Shown: piece by piece, positions 7,883-15,621 of the stretch | How positions within the stretch are numbered: position 1 is the first letter of the stretch | Layout: each line of letters begins with the position of its first letter | Virus record (IMG/VR): IMGVR_UViG_3300033148_003435 | Span: 1 to 49,112 of that record | Direction: 5' to 3' (one strand) | Length of the DNA: 49,112 bases | Source: a virus | Program-made: the position numbers and the translations under genes | Notes under the pieces: model-generated | Seen by the model: the letters and a program-made list of their open reading frames with translations, nothing else | The model's database searches: none | What the model was told of the DNA's origin: nothing

Positions 7883-9010
7883 TTATGCCACCTTGTTGCA
7901 ACATCCTTGCTGCCTGCGCGACCAGCACAGATAGGCGTACTGGAGGTCCACAAAGGTCGTGAAGACGTTGTGCTGTTCCTTGTCCACGATGGGTTCGCGC
8001 TCGACAAGGTAGAAGTCCTCCAGCACATACGTCTTGAACGAGTTGTGGTTGATCATGTAAACCGGGTCGTACTGACCCGCTTCACCCGCGCCGGTCGAAT
8101 CCAGAATCGGCATGTGAATCAACGGCTGCCGCTTGAACGAAGTCATTCCCATGTACTTCGCCAAGTCGCTGCCGATCTGGTCGTTGCTCTGCCGCATGTA
8201 CTTCTCCAACTTGACAAGGGTCTGCTTGTTCAAGTAGATGCGGTGATTTGCAACGGTGGAGTTCCCGACGAGATCCTTTGCGAGCAACGGACTCTGGAAG
8301 TTGATGCTGTAGAACATCAACGCGAGCTGCTCGATCAGGAAGTCGTTGACCGCGGTGTACGCGGCCTGGTAGGAGCGCCATCTCGGTTTCCCGCCGGTGA
8401 TCGTCACGGTGTTGCTGTTCGCGGTAGCGGGGATGATGCCCCCGACAGCGGTAAACGCAGCAGAGTACATCCCGCCGTAAAACCCGGCGGCCGTGGCTGC
8501 CTGGCCTGCGGCCAGCTTGGGCACCCAGTACGGAAGCCCCAGCGGCGTGAGGTTGTCGCTGTCAACTGCCGGCACCATCCAGGCCCTTGATTCGAGCAGG
8601 TCGGCCAGTGAGACCATGGACGGCCCGCGATTCGTCTTGATGAGCTTGATGAACCCGCGACTCCACATCTCTGCGTTCTGGCCGCTCCGGTTCATCGCCA
8701 CCTCGCTGCGCTCGATATTCCAGTGCGTGTCCGCACGCACCCAATCGGCTTTGAGGGTACTGACCACGTCTACGACTCCAGTTGCCTCGACCTGATAGGC
8801 CCGAACGTGTCGGGCCGCGCCGTTGTCGTCCAGCACCACCTTCTTGGTGATTCTCGTGCCGCCCTCGACTTCAACCTTGTCCTTGGCGAACCACCTGTTG
8901 CAGACTTCGTACTTTTGCAGGTTCGTCTCGAACGGCAACACGTTCTTCGGTAGTGCTTCGGTAGTCGTGGCGAGAAGGTCGAGCATTTCACTGGTTGTTA
9001 CACCAGCCAT
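7883..9010 (-). CDS. Major capsid protein (375 aa)
   Basis: Identified by size, composition and position: it directly follows the scaffold-like gene and precedes a decoration-like gene. The sequence has the helix-plus-sheet pattern of HK97-fold capsids. An N-terminal helix region lies before about residue 60, NTVTITGGKPRWR and HRIYLNKQTLVKLEKYM suggest a long central helix with nearby strands, and VYMINHNSFKTYVLEDFYL is followed by VFTTFVDLQYAYLCWSRR near the C-terminus, a common ending for capsid proteins of this type. The ATG follows AGAGAGAGGCAGACA. It ends with a Cys pair, GCCNKVA. I cannot assign a named capsid family, but no other gene here fits as well. Confidence 0.8.
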   Translation of the reverse strand: MAGVTTSEMLDLLATTTEALPKNVLPFETNLQKYEVCNRWFAKDKVEVEGGTRITKKVVLDDNGAARHVRAYQVEATGVVDVVSTLKADWVRADTHWNIERSEVAMNRSGQNAEMWSRGFIKLIKTNRGPSMVSLADLLESRAWMVPAVDSDNLTPLGLPYWVPKLAAGQAATAAGFYGGMYSAAFTAVGGIIPATANSNTVTITGGKPRWRSYQAAYTAVNDFLIEQLALMFYSINFQSPLLAKDLVGNSTVANHRIYLNKQTLVKLEKYMRQSNDQIGSDLAKYMGMTSFKRQPLIHMPILDSTGAGEAGQYDPVYMINHNSFKTYVLEDFYLVEREPIVDKEQHNVFTTFVDLQYAYLCWSRRQQGCCNKVA

Positions 9011-9038
9011 TGTCTGCCTCTCTCTCTAGGCACGCCTG

Positions 9039-10082
9039 TCACCCGAGAATGCCCATCTCTGTGATCTTCTGCTTCACGGCGTCTACGGCCGCCTGTTCGC
9101 CTTTGACCGGAGCTGCTGGCTTGCGGCTCCGAGGTTTAGCCGAGACCTGCTTGGATCGCTTGACGACTTTCTCTTCGAGTTCCTTGCGTGCCGTTTCCTT
9201 GATCCGATCAGCTTGGAGCAGCGAGAGCGCGTCCTTCCTGCAATCCTCGCGGTTGGTTTTCATCCCGCGTGCTCTGCGGCCCTCATAGATGGCGTTCGCC
9301 TCGTTCCAGAGGGTCATCCGCGCCTGCAATTCAGGACTGTCCTCAGCCATCTCCAAACTGGACCCCTTGCCGTACACATCGCCGTACTGTTCAGTAATGC
9401 CGACAAAGAAGTCTTCCATTGCGTCGAATTCCTTCTGAACGACATCCTGTTCGGCGCGTTCCAGCCTGTCGGCCAGGGCGACGGTATGCTCGCGCAGTTG
9501 ATTCAGTTGCCTTTGCTGCTCCTGAATCATCGCGTCCGCTTCGTCGCTCAAGACCCGTTCGCCGTCCTCACCAAACCGCAACTTCTTCAAGTCAAAGGGC
9601 GTCTTGGCATCGAACGGTTTCGGCTTTTCCGCGTCGTCCTTGTCGTCCACCTTTGCCGCCGGCGGGGGCTTCCCAAGGTCACTGAATCCCCGGCTGATGC
9701 GATCTCTGGCATCGGCAACCTTGCTCAGAATGCCTTCCGCCTGGTCTCCCATCGCCGTAACTTGCTCGTCGGTCAGTCCCATGTACTCAGCAGCATGCTT
9801 CAGCCTCAGTTCCAACTCAGGGGCCTTCGGCTCTTCCTGATCGGGCTTAGGCTCTTCGGTCTTTACGCCCGGCACTTCTTCCGCCGTCTTCTCTGCGGCG
9901 GCGTCTTCGGCCTGCAACTTCGCTGCTTCTTCGTCGTCGCCGACCGGCATCGTCTCCCTGGCCTTGTCGGCCACGGCCTTGACAGCCAGTTCCTCCTGTT
10001 CGCGTTCCTGAAGCTCGGCAGGGGTCATGTCTTCCTGCTCAAGCTCGACCAACTCTGCGTCGGTTGCGTTTTCCAAAACCAT
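9039..10082 (-). CDS. Scaffold-like protein (347 aa)
   Basis: Extremely rich in Glu, Lys, Ala and Asp with long predicted coiled coils (IQEQQRQLNQLREHTVALAD and neighbouring heptads), as in internal scaffolds of capsid assembly. The N-terminal third is strongly acidic and probably disordered, the C-terminal 80 residues are basic (KELEEKVVKRSKQ and PKPRSRKP-like stretches), and scaffolds usually bind the capsid protein through a basic C-terminus. The ATG is preceded by AAGGAG at good spacing. It lies directly upstream of the capsid gene. No protease domain is visible in it. Confidence 0.75.
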   Translation of the reverse strand: MVLENATDAELVELEQEDMTPAELQEREQEELAVKAVADKARETMPVGDDEEAAKLQAEDAAAEKTAEEVPGVKTEEPKPDQEEPKAPELELRLKHAAEYMGLTDEQVTAMGDQAEGILSKVADARDRISRGFSDLGKPPPAAKVDDKDDAEKPKPFDAKTPFDLKKLRFGEDGERVLSDEADAMIQEQQRQLNQLREHTVALADRLERAEQDVVQKEFDAMEDFFVGITEQYGDVYGKGSSLEMAEDSPELQARMTLWNEANAIYEGRRARGMKTNREDCRKDALSLLQADRIKETARKELEEKVVKRSKQVSAKPRSRKPAAPVKGEQAAVDAVKQKITEMGILG

Positions 10083-10160
10083 CGTCCTGCTCCTTCTATG
10101 GGCCGTCCCTCTCGCTCACATGAAGAGGGGTAGTTCCCGAATGGTGTTGCAGGGCGCAAC

Positions 10161-10204
10161 AAAAAAAGCCCGCTCTCCTGTCCTGTGCACAGGAAAACGG
10201 GCTT
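10161..10204 (-). terminator. Intrinsic terminator upstream of the scaffold gene
   Basis: On the minus strand the RNA would form a stem from AAGCCCG (10204-10198) and CGGGCTT (10172-10166), with an inner TCCTGT/ACAGGA stem, followed by a run of seven U (10167-10161). This would end transcripts carrying the portal and small zinc-protein genes before scaffold and capsid, or let a regulated antiterminator control the step-up. The stretch 10083-10259 holds no gene; its 5' portion next to the scaffold carries only the ribosome site. Confidence 0.8.
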
Positions 10205-10259
10205 AGTTCATTACCCTGGGGGCCGTAGGTGATCGGCCTACAACGCCCTGCCAGTCAGT

Positions 10260-10454
10260 TTAGTTTGCTCGCTCTTTCAACCGCCTTTGCATCTCCAATA
10301 TCCGGGGATCAGCCAACAGTTCCGCCCACTCTTCGCAGGCTTGCGTTGCTTCGAGTAAGTCTCTCTGGCTAAACTCAAGCCGGGTTGTCGTTGCCACACG
10401 AAGGGCCGTCCCAACGTCGAGTAACTTCCCGAACAGTTCTGCGTAGTCAGCCAT
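10260..10454 (-). CDS. Hypothetical helical protein (64 aa)
   Basis: The ATG at 10452-10454 starts MADYAELFGKLLDVGTALR. The protein is helical and acidic, with QRDLLEATQACEEWAELL followed by ILEMQRRLKE. The start overlaps the stop of the zinc-ribbon gene above by eight bases. It is the last gene before the terminator at 10161-10204. Function unknown. Confidence 0.55.
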   Translation of the reverse strand: MADYAELFGKLLDVGTALRVATTTRLEFSQRDLLEATQACEEWAELLADPRILEMQRRLKERAN

Positions 10455-10794
10455 CGCCGTACCCCCCGTCTTTATCATGGAACCCACGCGACCGCAAATA
10501 ATTTCGCCGCTGCCCTCGACTTCTGAACGTCGGATTGCCGCGTTTCGAGTATTCGACATCCCCAAGGCCATGCTTCTGGTCAAAGGCACGTTCACGTCTC
10601 ACTTGATTCGGATGGACGCCCAACGCACTCGACTCAACCCCTGTGGCCCATCCTCGCGCGAGCACGTTTGAGCCTGAGATAATCTTACGCGCGAGCACGC
10701 CGTCACTGCACTTGATCGTCCTGGGGCATTTTGCCATCGGGAAGACCCGCTCGACGATCCGCCCGTCCTCTCGCTCGAAGTCGTATAATGGCAT
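10447..10794 (-). CDS. FmdB-like zinc-ribbon protein (115 aa)
   Basis: The start MPLYDFEREDGRIVERVFPM matches the beginning of FmdB-family regulatory or zinc-ribbon proteins common in phages, but the expected cysteine pairs are partly lost (KCPRTIKCSDG keeps two). The C-terminal half is basic, with KRGNPTFRSRGQRRNYL. The start ATG overlaps the stop of the upstream gene as ATGA. Likely a small virion-associated or DNA/RNA-binding protein; the family call is moderate. Confidence 0.6.
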   Translation of the reverse strand: MPLYDFEREDGRIVERVFPMAKCPRTIKCSDGVLARKIISGSNVLARGWATGVESSALGVHPNQVRRERAFDQKHGLGDVEYSKRGNPTFRSRGQRRNYLRSRGFHDKDGGYGDG

Positions 10795-11105
10795 CACTTC
10801 TTCCCCTTGCGCTTGGCCTTCCTTGCGTCGAGAACCTTCTGCGTCTTCCGCATGTTCTTCACTGGAACAATAGCCCCATCCGGCGCGGCTTCAACAGCAT
10901 CCGCATCCTTTTCCGCTTGGCTCTCCTTCGTATGGTCCAGTACCCCCATCCCGCACCAGTAACTCGGCCTGTGGAATTTCCCGTCCGGGTTCACGTGGCA
11001 GCACCCCAACCCGGACTCTTCCGATCCACCGTAAAAGAAACAGTCCCGACAGTAGACCCTCTGCAACTGTGCAACTCCGGTATGGACATGCCGCCTGTCA
11101 GTCAT
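10794..11105 (-). CDS. Cys-rich hypothetical protein, possible metal binder (103 aa)
   Basis: The ATG at 11103-11105 follows GGAAGGAAGGGATGAT. The middle carries YCRDCFFYGG, then GCCHVNPDGKF and WCGMGV, a set of six cysteines and a histidine consistent with zinc binding. The C-terminus is a Lys/Arg tail (KAKRKGKK). Similar Cys-rich small proteins appear near portal and capsid genes in phages. Function unknown. Confidence 0.6.
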   Translation of the reverse strand: MTDRRHVHTGVAQLQRVYCRDCFFYGGSEESGLGCCHVNPDGKFHRPSYWCGMGVLDHTKESQAEKDADAVEAAPDGAIVPVKNMRKTQKVLDARKAKRKGKK

Positions 11106-11106
11106 A

Positions 11107-11256
11107 TCATCCCTTCCTTCCGATGTGCTTCCGCCAGTAACTGAAAGCCACCGCCAAGCGCTGATCCTGGGTCGGATACCGCTTCTGCATCGCCGGGTCA
11201 CTCATAAACCGCCTGATGTACACCCGGCGACTCTCACCCTGGTTTGGCTTTGGCAT
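11107..11256 (-). CDS. Small phage protein between portal and capsid genes (49 aa)
   Basis: A short frame starting MPKPNQGESRRVYIRRF, then MSDPAMQKRYP and QRLAVAFSYWRK, ending HIGRKG. The pattern PKxGES-x-FIxRxMxDPxMxxxFPxxxQRxAVAxSxW is a widespread small phage motif, also found at the N-terminus of prohead proteases. The ATG overlaps the portal 3' end by 23 bases and the stop lies one base before the next ATG. It may guide capsid assembly or be a remnant of a larger head protein. Too short for usual gene callers but well supported by pattern and spacing. Confidence 0.7.
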   Translation of the reverse strand: MPKPNQGESRRVYIRRFMSDPAMQKRYPTQDQRLAVAFSYWRKHIGRKG

Positions 11257-13048
11257 TACCCGTCACTCCGGTGGGATTCTGACGTACTTGCGGCTGCGTC
11301 TTTGTGCGGCCTCCACCGCCCGCAGTCAATCGCGGTGCCTGCCTGCCCGGCGTCTGTGCGCTGGTCTGCCGAGGAGTCGCCGCGCCCTGCTGCTCAAGCC
11401 CGCTCGGCTCCATCGTGATATACAGATCGTCGATCTCCATGATCTGCATTGCCTTCCCGGTCAACTTCGCCAAGACGGGCACGTTGAGCATCGCGCCTTG
11501 CATGGCGCCGATCTGCATGGTCGGCAACACCACACCGTTGAGCCAACCGAGTAACTTTCTGACGTAAGTATCTGGCGTATCCGCCCGAAGCGAGTACGGT
11601 TGAATGTCAATGTTGTAGTCCAGGAAGTCCCCCTCGTCCCGGTCGGCGCTGAAGCGCGTCATTACCACAATGTTCGGGTCAGAGGTCGCCTTGGCAAGCT
11701 CCTGATCCATCATGGGGTCGTTCCACAAGAACCACGCCTTTTTCCGCTGGATCGACCGCACAAGGTTCTCGACCCGGCCCGCCATGTAGTTGATTCGCAC
11801 GTCGGCATTGGCCTGGATACCCGCGAACTCGGTTGCGGTGGCGGCGTCACTCCCGATGCCCCCAAGCTGATCGAGGTTGCCGGCGAGCCGCGAGAAGTCC
11901 TGCCGCAATCCCTGCTGGTAGGCGTAGGAGTTCTCGTTGACCCCGCCCAGGTTGATCTCCCTGAGCCGATCCACGTTGTGAACCTTCACCATCTCGCCGT
12001 CAAAAGCGTTCTGCACCGACTTCGCGTCCTCTTCGGCAGCCCCGTCGTAAGTCACCACGGTCTTCTGCCGGTCGGCTTGCCGCTTGGTCTTGCGCGCCAT
12101 CGCGTTGAGCAGGTCGTCAAGCGCCTGCCATACGTAGGAAGGCGGTAGGTCGATGATGTTGTCGGGCACCGGATGATAACCGAGGATGTCGAAAGGCCCC
12201 TCTTCCGGTCCATCCCATTCGACGACCCGCACCGGCGTGTTGTTGTAGCTCGATCCCTCCAGCGTGATGATGACACCCACTTGCCCGCCCCAGGGGTTAC
12301 TCGGCGGTATCCACAGGTCGATCAGCGTGGTCATGTCCACCACGCGCTCCTGACTGACCTTGCCGGAAAGCTCTCGCGTGTCCTGTGTCCCCATCTGCTT
12401 CGGTGTCCCGCCCATGTCCAGGCTGCCGACGTTCTCGAACATGCCTGAGCGACGAACAAAGTCGGTCGGCAACTCGTAGTAGTGCCCCTCGAACATGGCC
12501 TGCTCGCGCTTCTTGGCGTCCGGATCAACAACATAGTCCGCGAGCGAAATGTAGTCGCAAAACACTTGCCCCGGATCGTGCATGTAGCCGCCCACGGGGT
12601 ACTCGTTGCCGGTCGGACAAAGCCCGGTTCTGAAGATCGCCGGCCCGAACATGCTCGCTACCACGCCTTCAAGCAGCGTGGCCGCGAAGTCGATCTCCTT
12701 ATCGAGATGGTTCAGGGCTAATTCAAAGTCGGTGCAGAATGGCCGCAGTTCCCCGCTCCGGGTCCGCACCCAGTTCTTGGGGTTCTGGTTCACGAGCAAC
12801 GGCACCAGCGTTGCGACGGCGAGGTACATCTGGTTCATGGGCCGCGCCTTCATGGGCGAGTCCCCGTAGAGCGCGCCCACGTACCGCTGCACGCCTGCCT
12901 TCTGCTGCCGGCGGAATTTGTCCATCTTGGAGTCCGCGCGGATGATGCTCTGGCGCAGCCGCTCGACGAACTGAAGCTCGGCACCGACAGCGGACGCCCT
13001 GCGCGGATCAAGAAGGCCCTCGACGACTCTGTTTGTTTGGGCTACCAC
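11234..13048 (-). CDS. Portal protein (604 aa)
   Basis: A GTG start with GGAGGA upstream. A portal fold is indicated by the long helical N-terminal region with KARPMNQMYLAVATLVPLLV, PIFRTGL-type strands, WVRTRSGELRPF, and the central tail of helices QALDDLLNAMARKTKRQ. SDAATATEFAGIQANADVRI is a typical portal stretch before the crown. The C-terminal 70 residues are Gly/Pro/Gln-rich and disordered (GGGGRTKTQ). Length and location between terminase and scaffold fit a portal of a short-tailed phage. It would form the dodecameric ring through which DNA is packaged and ejected. Confidence 0.88.
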   Translation of the reverse strand: MVAQTNRVVEGLLDPRRASAVGAELQFVERLRQSIIRADSKMDKFRRQQKAGVQRYVGALYGDSPMKARPMNQMYLAVATLVPLLVNQNPKNWVRTRSGELRPFCTDFELALNHLDKEIDFAATLLEGVVASMFGPAIFRTGLCPTGNEYPVGGYMHDPGQVFCDYISLADYVVDPDAKKREQAMFEGHYYELPTDFVRRSGMFENVGSLDMGGTPKQMGTQDTRELSGKVSQERVVDMTTLIDLWIPPSNPWGGQVGVIITLEGSSYNNTPVRVVEWDGPEEGPFDILGYHPVPDNIIDLPPSYVWQALDDLLNAMARKTKRQADRQKTVVTYDGAAEEDAKSVQNAFDGEMVKVHNVDRLREINLGGVNENSYAYQQGLRQDFSRLAGNLDQLGGIGSDAATATEFAGIQANADVRINYMAGRVENLVRSIQRKKAWFLWNDPMMDQELAKATSDPNIVVMTRFSADRDEGDFLDYNIDIQPYSLRADTPDTYVRKLLGWLNGVVLPTMQIGAMQGAMLNVPVLAKLTGKAMQIMEIDDLYITMEPSGLEQQGAATPRQTSAQTPGRQAPRLTAGGGGRTKTQPQVRQNPTGVTGNAKAKPG

Positions 13049-13051
13049 TTC

Positions 13052-13240
13052 TTATTCCTCCGGTGGCCTGGGTAGCGGCATCCAGTGGGTGACAGTAAGT
13101 CGATTGAGCTGGTTCTTGTCAGCGGGTCGCCAGAGATTATGCCCGTCATAACCGTAAACGTACACATCTGTCATAAGGCCCAGAACCAAAACCGGCTCGC
13201 CCGGGGTCGGCATCCCTTCCTTGACGCTGTTCCACGCCAT
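13052..13240 (-). CDS. DUF551-family small protein (62 aa)
   Basis: Short protein whose ending VTHWMPLPRPPEE and start WNSVKEGMPTPGEPVLV match the DUF551 family, frequent in phages and of unknown function. The start ATG lies one base after the stop of the 76-residue gene. It is followed by the portal ribosome site. Confidence 0.85.
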   Translation of the reverse strand: MAWNSVKEGMPTPGEPVLVLGLMTDVYVYGYDGHNLWRPADKNQLNRLTVTHWMPLPRPPEE

Positions 13241-13241
13241 G

Positions 13242-13472
13242 TCAATCCCCCCCCGCAGCGCCGAAGGAATTAGTATCGATAACTCTCGGCCCCCCCCCCG
13301 CAGCGCCGAAGGAATTAGTAGCGATGACTCTCTGCCGAACGGTAGGGTATCCCACAGCCCTAACAGCCGCCTCGGCCTCTATGGCCTCTATAAGCTGGCG
13401 TTCCTTGCGCCAGCGCTCTCGGTCTGAGACACATAGCCGCTCAGGCGCGTCTGGTGCAGTTATTACTCTCAT
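13242..13472 (-). CDS. Hypothetical protein with an internal 15-residue duplication (76 aa)
   Basis: The ATG at 13470-13472 follows GGGGAG. The first half is basic and helical (DRERWRKERQLIEAIEAEAA). The C-terminus contains two tandem copies of a 15-residue unit: VIATNSFGAAGGGPR, then VIDTNSFGAAGGD. The DNA repeat is about 45 bp (13246-13290 and 13291-13335), including runs of 8 and 10 C, so copy number or run length might also reflect assembly or slippage. Located between the terminase nuclease and DUF551 genes. Function unknown. Confidence 0.55.
   Translation of the reverse strand: MRVITAPDAPERLCVSDRERWRKERQLIEAIEAEAAVRAVGYPTVRQRVIATNSFGAAGGGPRVIDTNSFGAAGGD
13246..13335. repeat. 45-bp tandem repeat, two copies
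   Basis: Two near-identical 45-bp units in frame inside the 76-residue gene. Core shared block CGCAGCGCCGAAGGAATTAG then TA(T/G)CGAT(A/G)ACTCT. The preceding C-run differs in length (8 and 10). Confidence 0.85.
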
Positions 13473-13473
13473 C

Positions 13474-14511
13474 TCAATCTCCCCATCTGTCTCTACTCCG
13501 CCGCTGAATCTTCGCCTGCTGCGCACGCCAGGCCATTGACTTGACCGGTATCTTCCGCCGCGTCTCAGCCTCGTACTTCGGCATGTCCAGACATGCACGA
13601 TACGCCAATGCACAAGCCACAACCAAGTCACCATGCCGCTCCCGCACCTCGACCGGCAGATTGGCCCGTTGCTGGTGCGTGATTCGCCCGCTCTCGTCGT
13701 AGATGTACTGCTGATGCTGCTGGATGGTCGTCATGCTGTGGAGGATGGTCCGGTCGTGCTGGATGGCGTCCATCCACTTCCCAAACAGGTAGGGCGACGT
13801 GGACTCCCCGCCCGGCCAGCCGTAGTTCTTCGCCTCGTACTCCGTGGTCTGATCGACGACCTTGGAGCGCCACACCCGCATGTACCCGCAGTCGTCCATG
13901 ATCGACCGCAGGACGGTGATCCCGTGCATCTTGCGCACGCAGCAGATGAGACCCTTGTTGAAGTACGTCGCCATCGCCACGGCCAGCCGGCCCAGGTCGG
14001 TAGGCCTGATGCGGTTCGACGCGAACTCGGCGCACTGCTCCCGGTTGTCCACGAAGAAGACCTGAATGGTCGAGTCCGACTGCCCCACGCCCTCGCCTAC
14101 GTCGATACCCAGCCCGCAGGAGCGCAGGACGTGCTTGGTATCTTCGGGCAGCCCCGTCGGCTGGGTGTCCGGTGCCAGGTACACGCGAATCGGCCCGTCA
14201 TCCTTGCGAACCAGCGGCCCCTTGTCGCTGTCCGGCTCCCACGCCATACAATAGGCCGGGTTGATCGCCCGCTTGCGTTGTCGGTCAGTCCACTCAGGAT
14301 TAAAGACCGGCATCCCCGCCTGTGCTCCAAAGTCCCGTTCGTACTCCTTGCGCCACCGCCAGCCAGGGAGCGCCTTCTTCTCGGCGGCAATGACATCCGG
14401 CGTGAAGGCTACCGGATCAGCCTCATAGCCGAGGTCCACCGCGACGAACCCCGTCGAGGTAGGCCGCGCACTCAGGCCAGGCATCAGGACTGTCGGGGCT
14501 TCGATCAGCAT
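13474..14511 (-). CDS. terL (nuclease part): Large terminase, C-terminal nuclease part as a separate gene (345 aa)
   Basis: The protein starts where a terminase linker would: DLGYEADPVAFTPDVIA then WRKEYERDFGAQAG matches the stretch just before the nuclease domain of large terminases. The RNase H-like nuclease has CGLGIDVGEGVGQSD with a catalytic Asp (D137), VFFVDNREQ, and the late RHGDLVVACALA with the second acidic residue. The ATPase part is a separate gene at 14935-15621, with two small membrane genes between. The ATG at 14509-14511 overlaps the upstream membrane gene's stop. Together the two genes probably make the packaging motor; each half lacks the motifs of the other. Confidence 0.85.
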   Translation of the reverse strand: MLIEAPTVLMPGLSARPTSTGFVAVDLGYEADPVAFTPDVIAAEKKALPGWRWRKEYERDFGAQAGMPVFNPEWTDRQRKRAINPAYCMAWEPDSDKGPLVRKDDGPIRVYLAPDTQPTGLPEDTKHVLRSCGLGIDVGEGVGQSDSTIQVFFVDNREQCAEFASNRIRPTDLGRLAVAMATYFNKGLICCVRKMHGITVLRSIMDDCGYMRVWRSKVVDQTTEYEAKNYGWPGGESTSPYLFGKWMDAIQHDRTILHSMTTIQQHQQYIYDESGRITHQQRANLPVEVRERHGDLVVACALAYRACLDMPKYEAETRRKIPVKSMAWRAQQAKIQRRSRDRWGD

Positions 14512-14639
14512 GGTTCGTGATCCTTCGGCTTGGGCGGGTAGGAACGGCAACGATGCACGGTGCAAAGGTACTCAAAGATGAAGATGACAACCATGCCCAG
14601 CAAAATGCCAATGCACACTGTAAGTATGTTCCCGATCAT
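14505..14639 (-). CDS. Small single-span membrane protein between terminase halves (44 aa)
   Basis: An ATG overlapping the upstream stop as ATGA. The protein is almost entirely one transmembrane helix, GNILTVCIGILLGMVVIFIF, followed by CTVHRCRSYPPKPKDHEPC with three cysteines. It overlaps the start of the nuclease gene. A holin-like, antiholin or membrane-anchored packaging partner are all possible; the position is unusual. Confidence 0.65.
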   Translation of the reverse strand: MIGNILTVCIGILLGMVVIFIFEYLCTVHRCRSYPPKPKDHEPC

Positions 14640-14935
14640 GCGCTCTGCTTCTCCTTCTCGGGGTAACGGCCGCACGCTGCGTCGGCACATAGCGGGCCTA
14701 CGCCTTCGGGTGTCCATCGGCCAGAGGTTCCGATTGGAACGCCACAAGTGATGCAGTTCATCGGTTCGCAGTACGGCTCCGGCGGGTTCCGCTCCTTGTC
14801 CGGCTTGCCCGGCCCTGCTTCACGATACCAATGAATCCGCATCTTGGGCGAAGTCAACAGGTACTTGAGCATGCACAGGAACAGCATGCAAAGTAGCAGG
14901 CCAACGATGAAGCCGAGAATCTGGTCTGGAGGCAT
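14636..14935 (-). CDS. Membrane protein with C-terminal zinc-ribbon-like motif, between terminase halves (99 aa)
   Basis: Start ATG at 14933-14935 overlaps the ATPase stop (TGATG). The N-terminus is a transmembrane helix (ILGFIVGLLLCMLFLCMLKY), then a basic linker. The C-terminal half carries MNCITCGVPIGTS and LCADAACGRYP, a four-Cys ribbon. Adjacent to a second membrane peptide (14505-14639), which suggests a pair. Function unknown; a holin/antiholin-type or packaging-membrane role is speculation. Confidence 0.65.
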   Translation of the reverse strand: MPPDQILGFIVGLLLCMLFLCMLKYLLTSPKMRIHWYREAGPGKPDKERNPPEPYCEPMNCITCGVPIGTSGRWTPEGVGPLCADAACGRYPEKEKQSA

Positions 14936-15621
14936 CACGCATACTCCCCAATGTCGTCAAGAAACAGGTGCTGGAAAAAGCCTGGATTCGCGGTCGATAA
15001 CGCCACGAACCAGCCGCCGCCACGGATGCACGGCTGCGCGGCGACATAGGCGTCTGAGAACTCGTCTTGAAAGCCGCACTCGTCGCTCAACACGCCGGAA
15101 GCCGTCCGCTGCCTGATGATCGCAGCGCCCTGCGGGATCGCCCACAGGGTTGAATTGTTGTCCAGGAACTCGATCCGGTTGTAGATCATCTTCACCCGCC
15201 CCATCAGCCGCGGTGCGGGCAGGTGTTCGAGGATGAACTTCGCACGGCCCAGGAGGCCATCGCCCGTCACCGGGTCGCCGATTGCATCCTCTTCCCGCTT
15301 CGATTGCAGCATGATAAGCCGGCCGGAATGAAACATCGCATCCCACAGCGCCAAGGCCGTGAACAACCAGGTCATCAGCATTTGGCGTGACTTGGCAATG
15401 ACGAGCTTCGGGTTGTGCTCCCACAGACGCACGATGAACTGCACGTGTCGGCGCTCCCAGGGAAACGGCTTGATCGGATGCTCTTGGTCGTGCTGGTCGC
15501 ATGTCGTTACGAAATACCTCAAAAAATCAAGCGGGTCAGTCCGAGCTATTTCCCATCTCTGGTTCACCCGGTCCTGCTCCGTCACCGTCAACTGTTGGAT
15601 CAATGCGTGCGGCATGGGCAA
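14935..15621 (-). CDS. terL (ATPase part): Large terminase, N-terminal ATPase part as a separate gene (228 aa)
   Basis: Large terminase ATPase: AKSRQMLMTW at residues 76-85 is the Walker A-like adenine/phosphate region (KSRQxGxTT in relatives). GVLSDE (176-181) is Walker B with its catalytic Glu, and ALSTANPG (217-224) is motif III. It ends at FFQHLFLDDIGEYA, where the relatives continue into the linker and nuclease, which here is the separate gene 13474-14511. The start is a TTG at 15621 with GGAG upstream or an ATG at 15615; both overlap terS by about 80 bases, and a later GTG (15567) is possible. Confidence 0.85.
   Translation of the reverse strand: MPMPHALIQQLTVTEQDRVNQRWEIARTDPLDFLRYFVTTCDQHDQEHPIKPFPWERRHVQFIVRLWEHNPKLVIAKSRQMLMTWLFTALALWDAMFHSGRLIMLQSKREEDAIGDPVTGDGLLGRAKFILEHLPAPRLMGRVKMIYNRIEFLDNNSTLWAIPQGAAIIRQRTASGVLSDECGFQDEFSDAYVAAQPCIRGGGWFVALSTANPGFFQHLFLDDIGEYA

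Noticed and set aside
6892-7962. A 356-residue plus-strand frame
   Set aside because: Antisense to the decoration-like gene and adjacent genes; Arg-rich with no motif.
10205-10259. A second terminator or operator next to the one at 10161-10204
   Set aside because: Only a short GTAGG/CCTAC stem, no U-tract; too weak to call.
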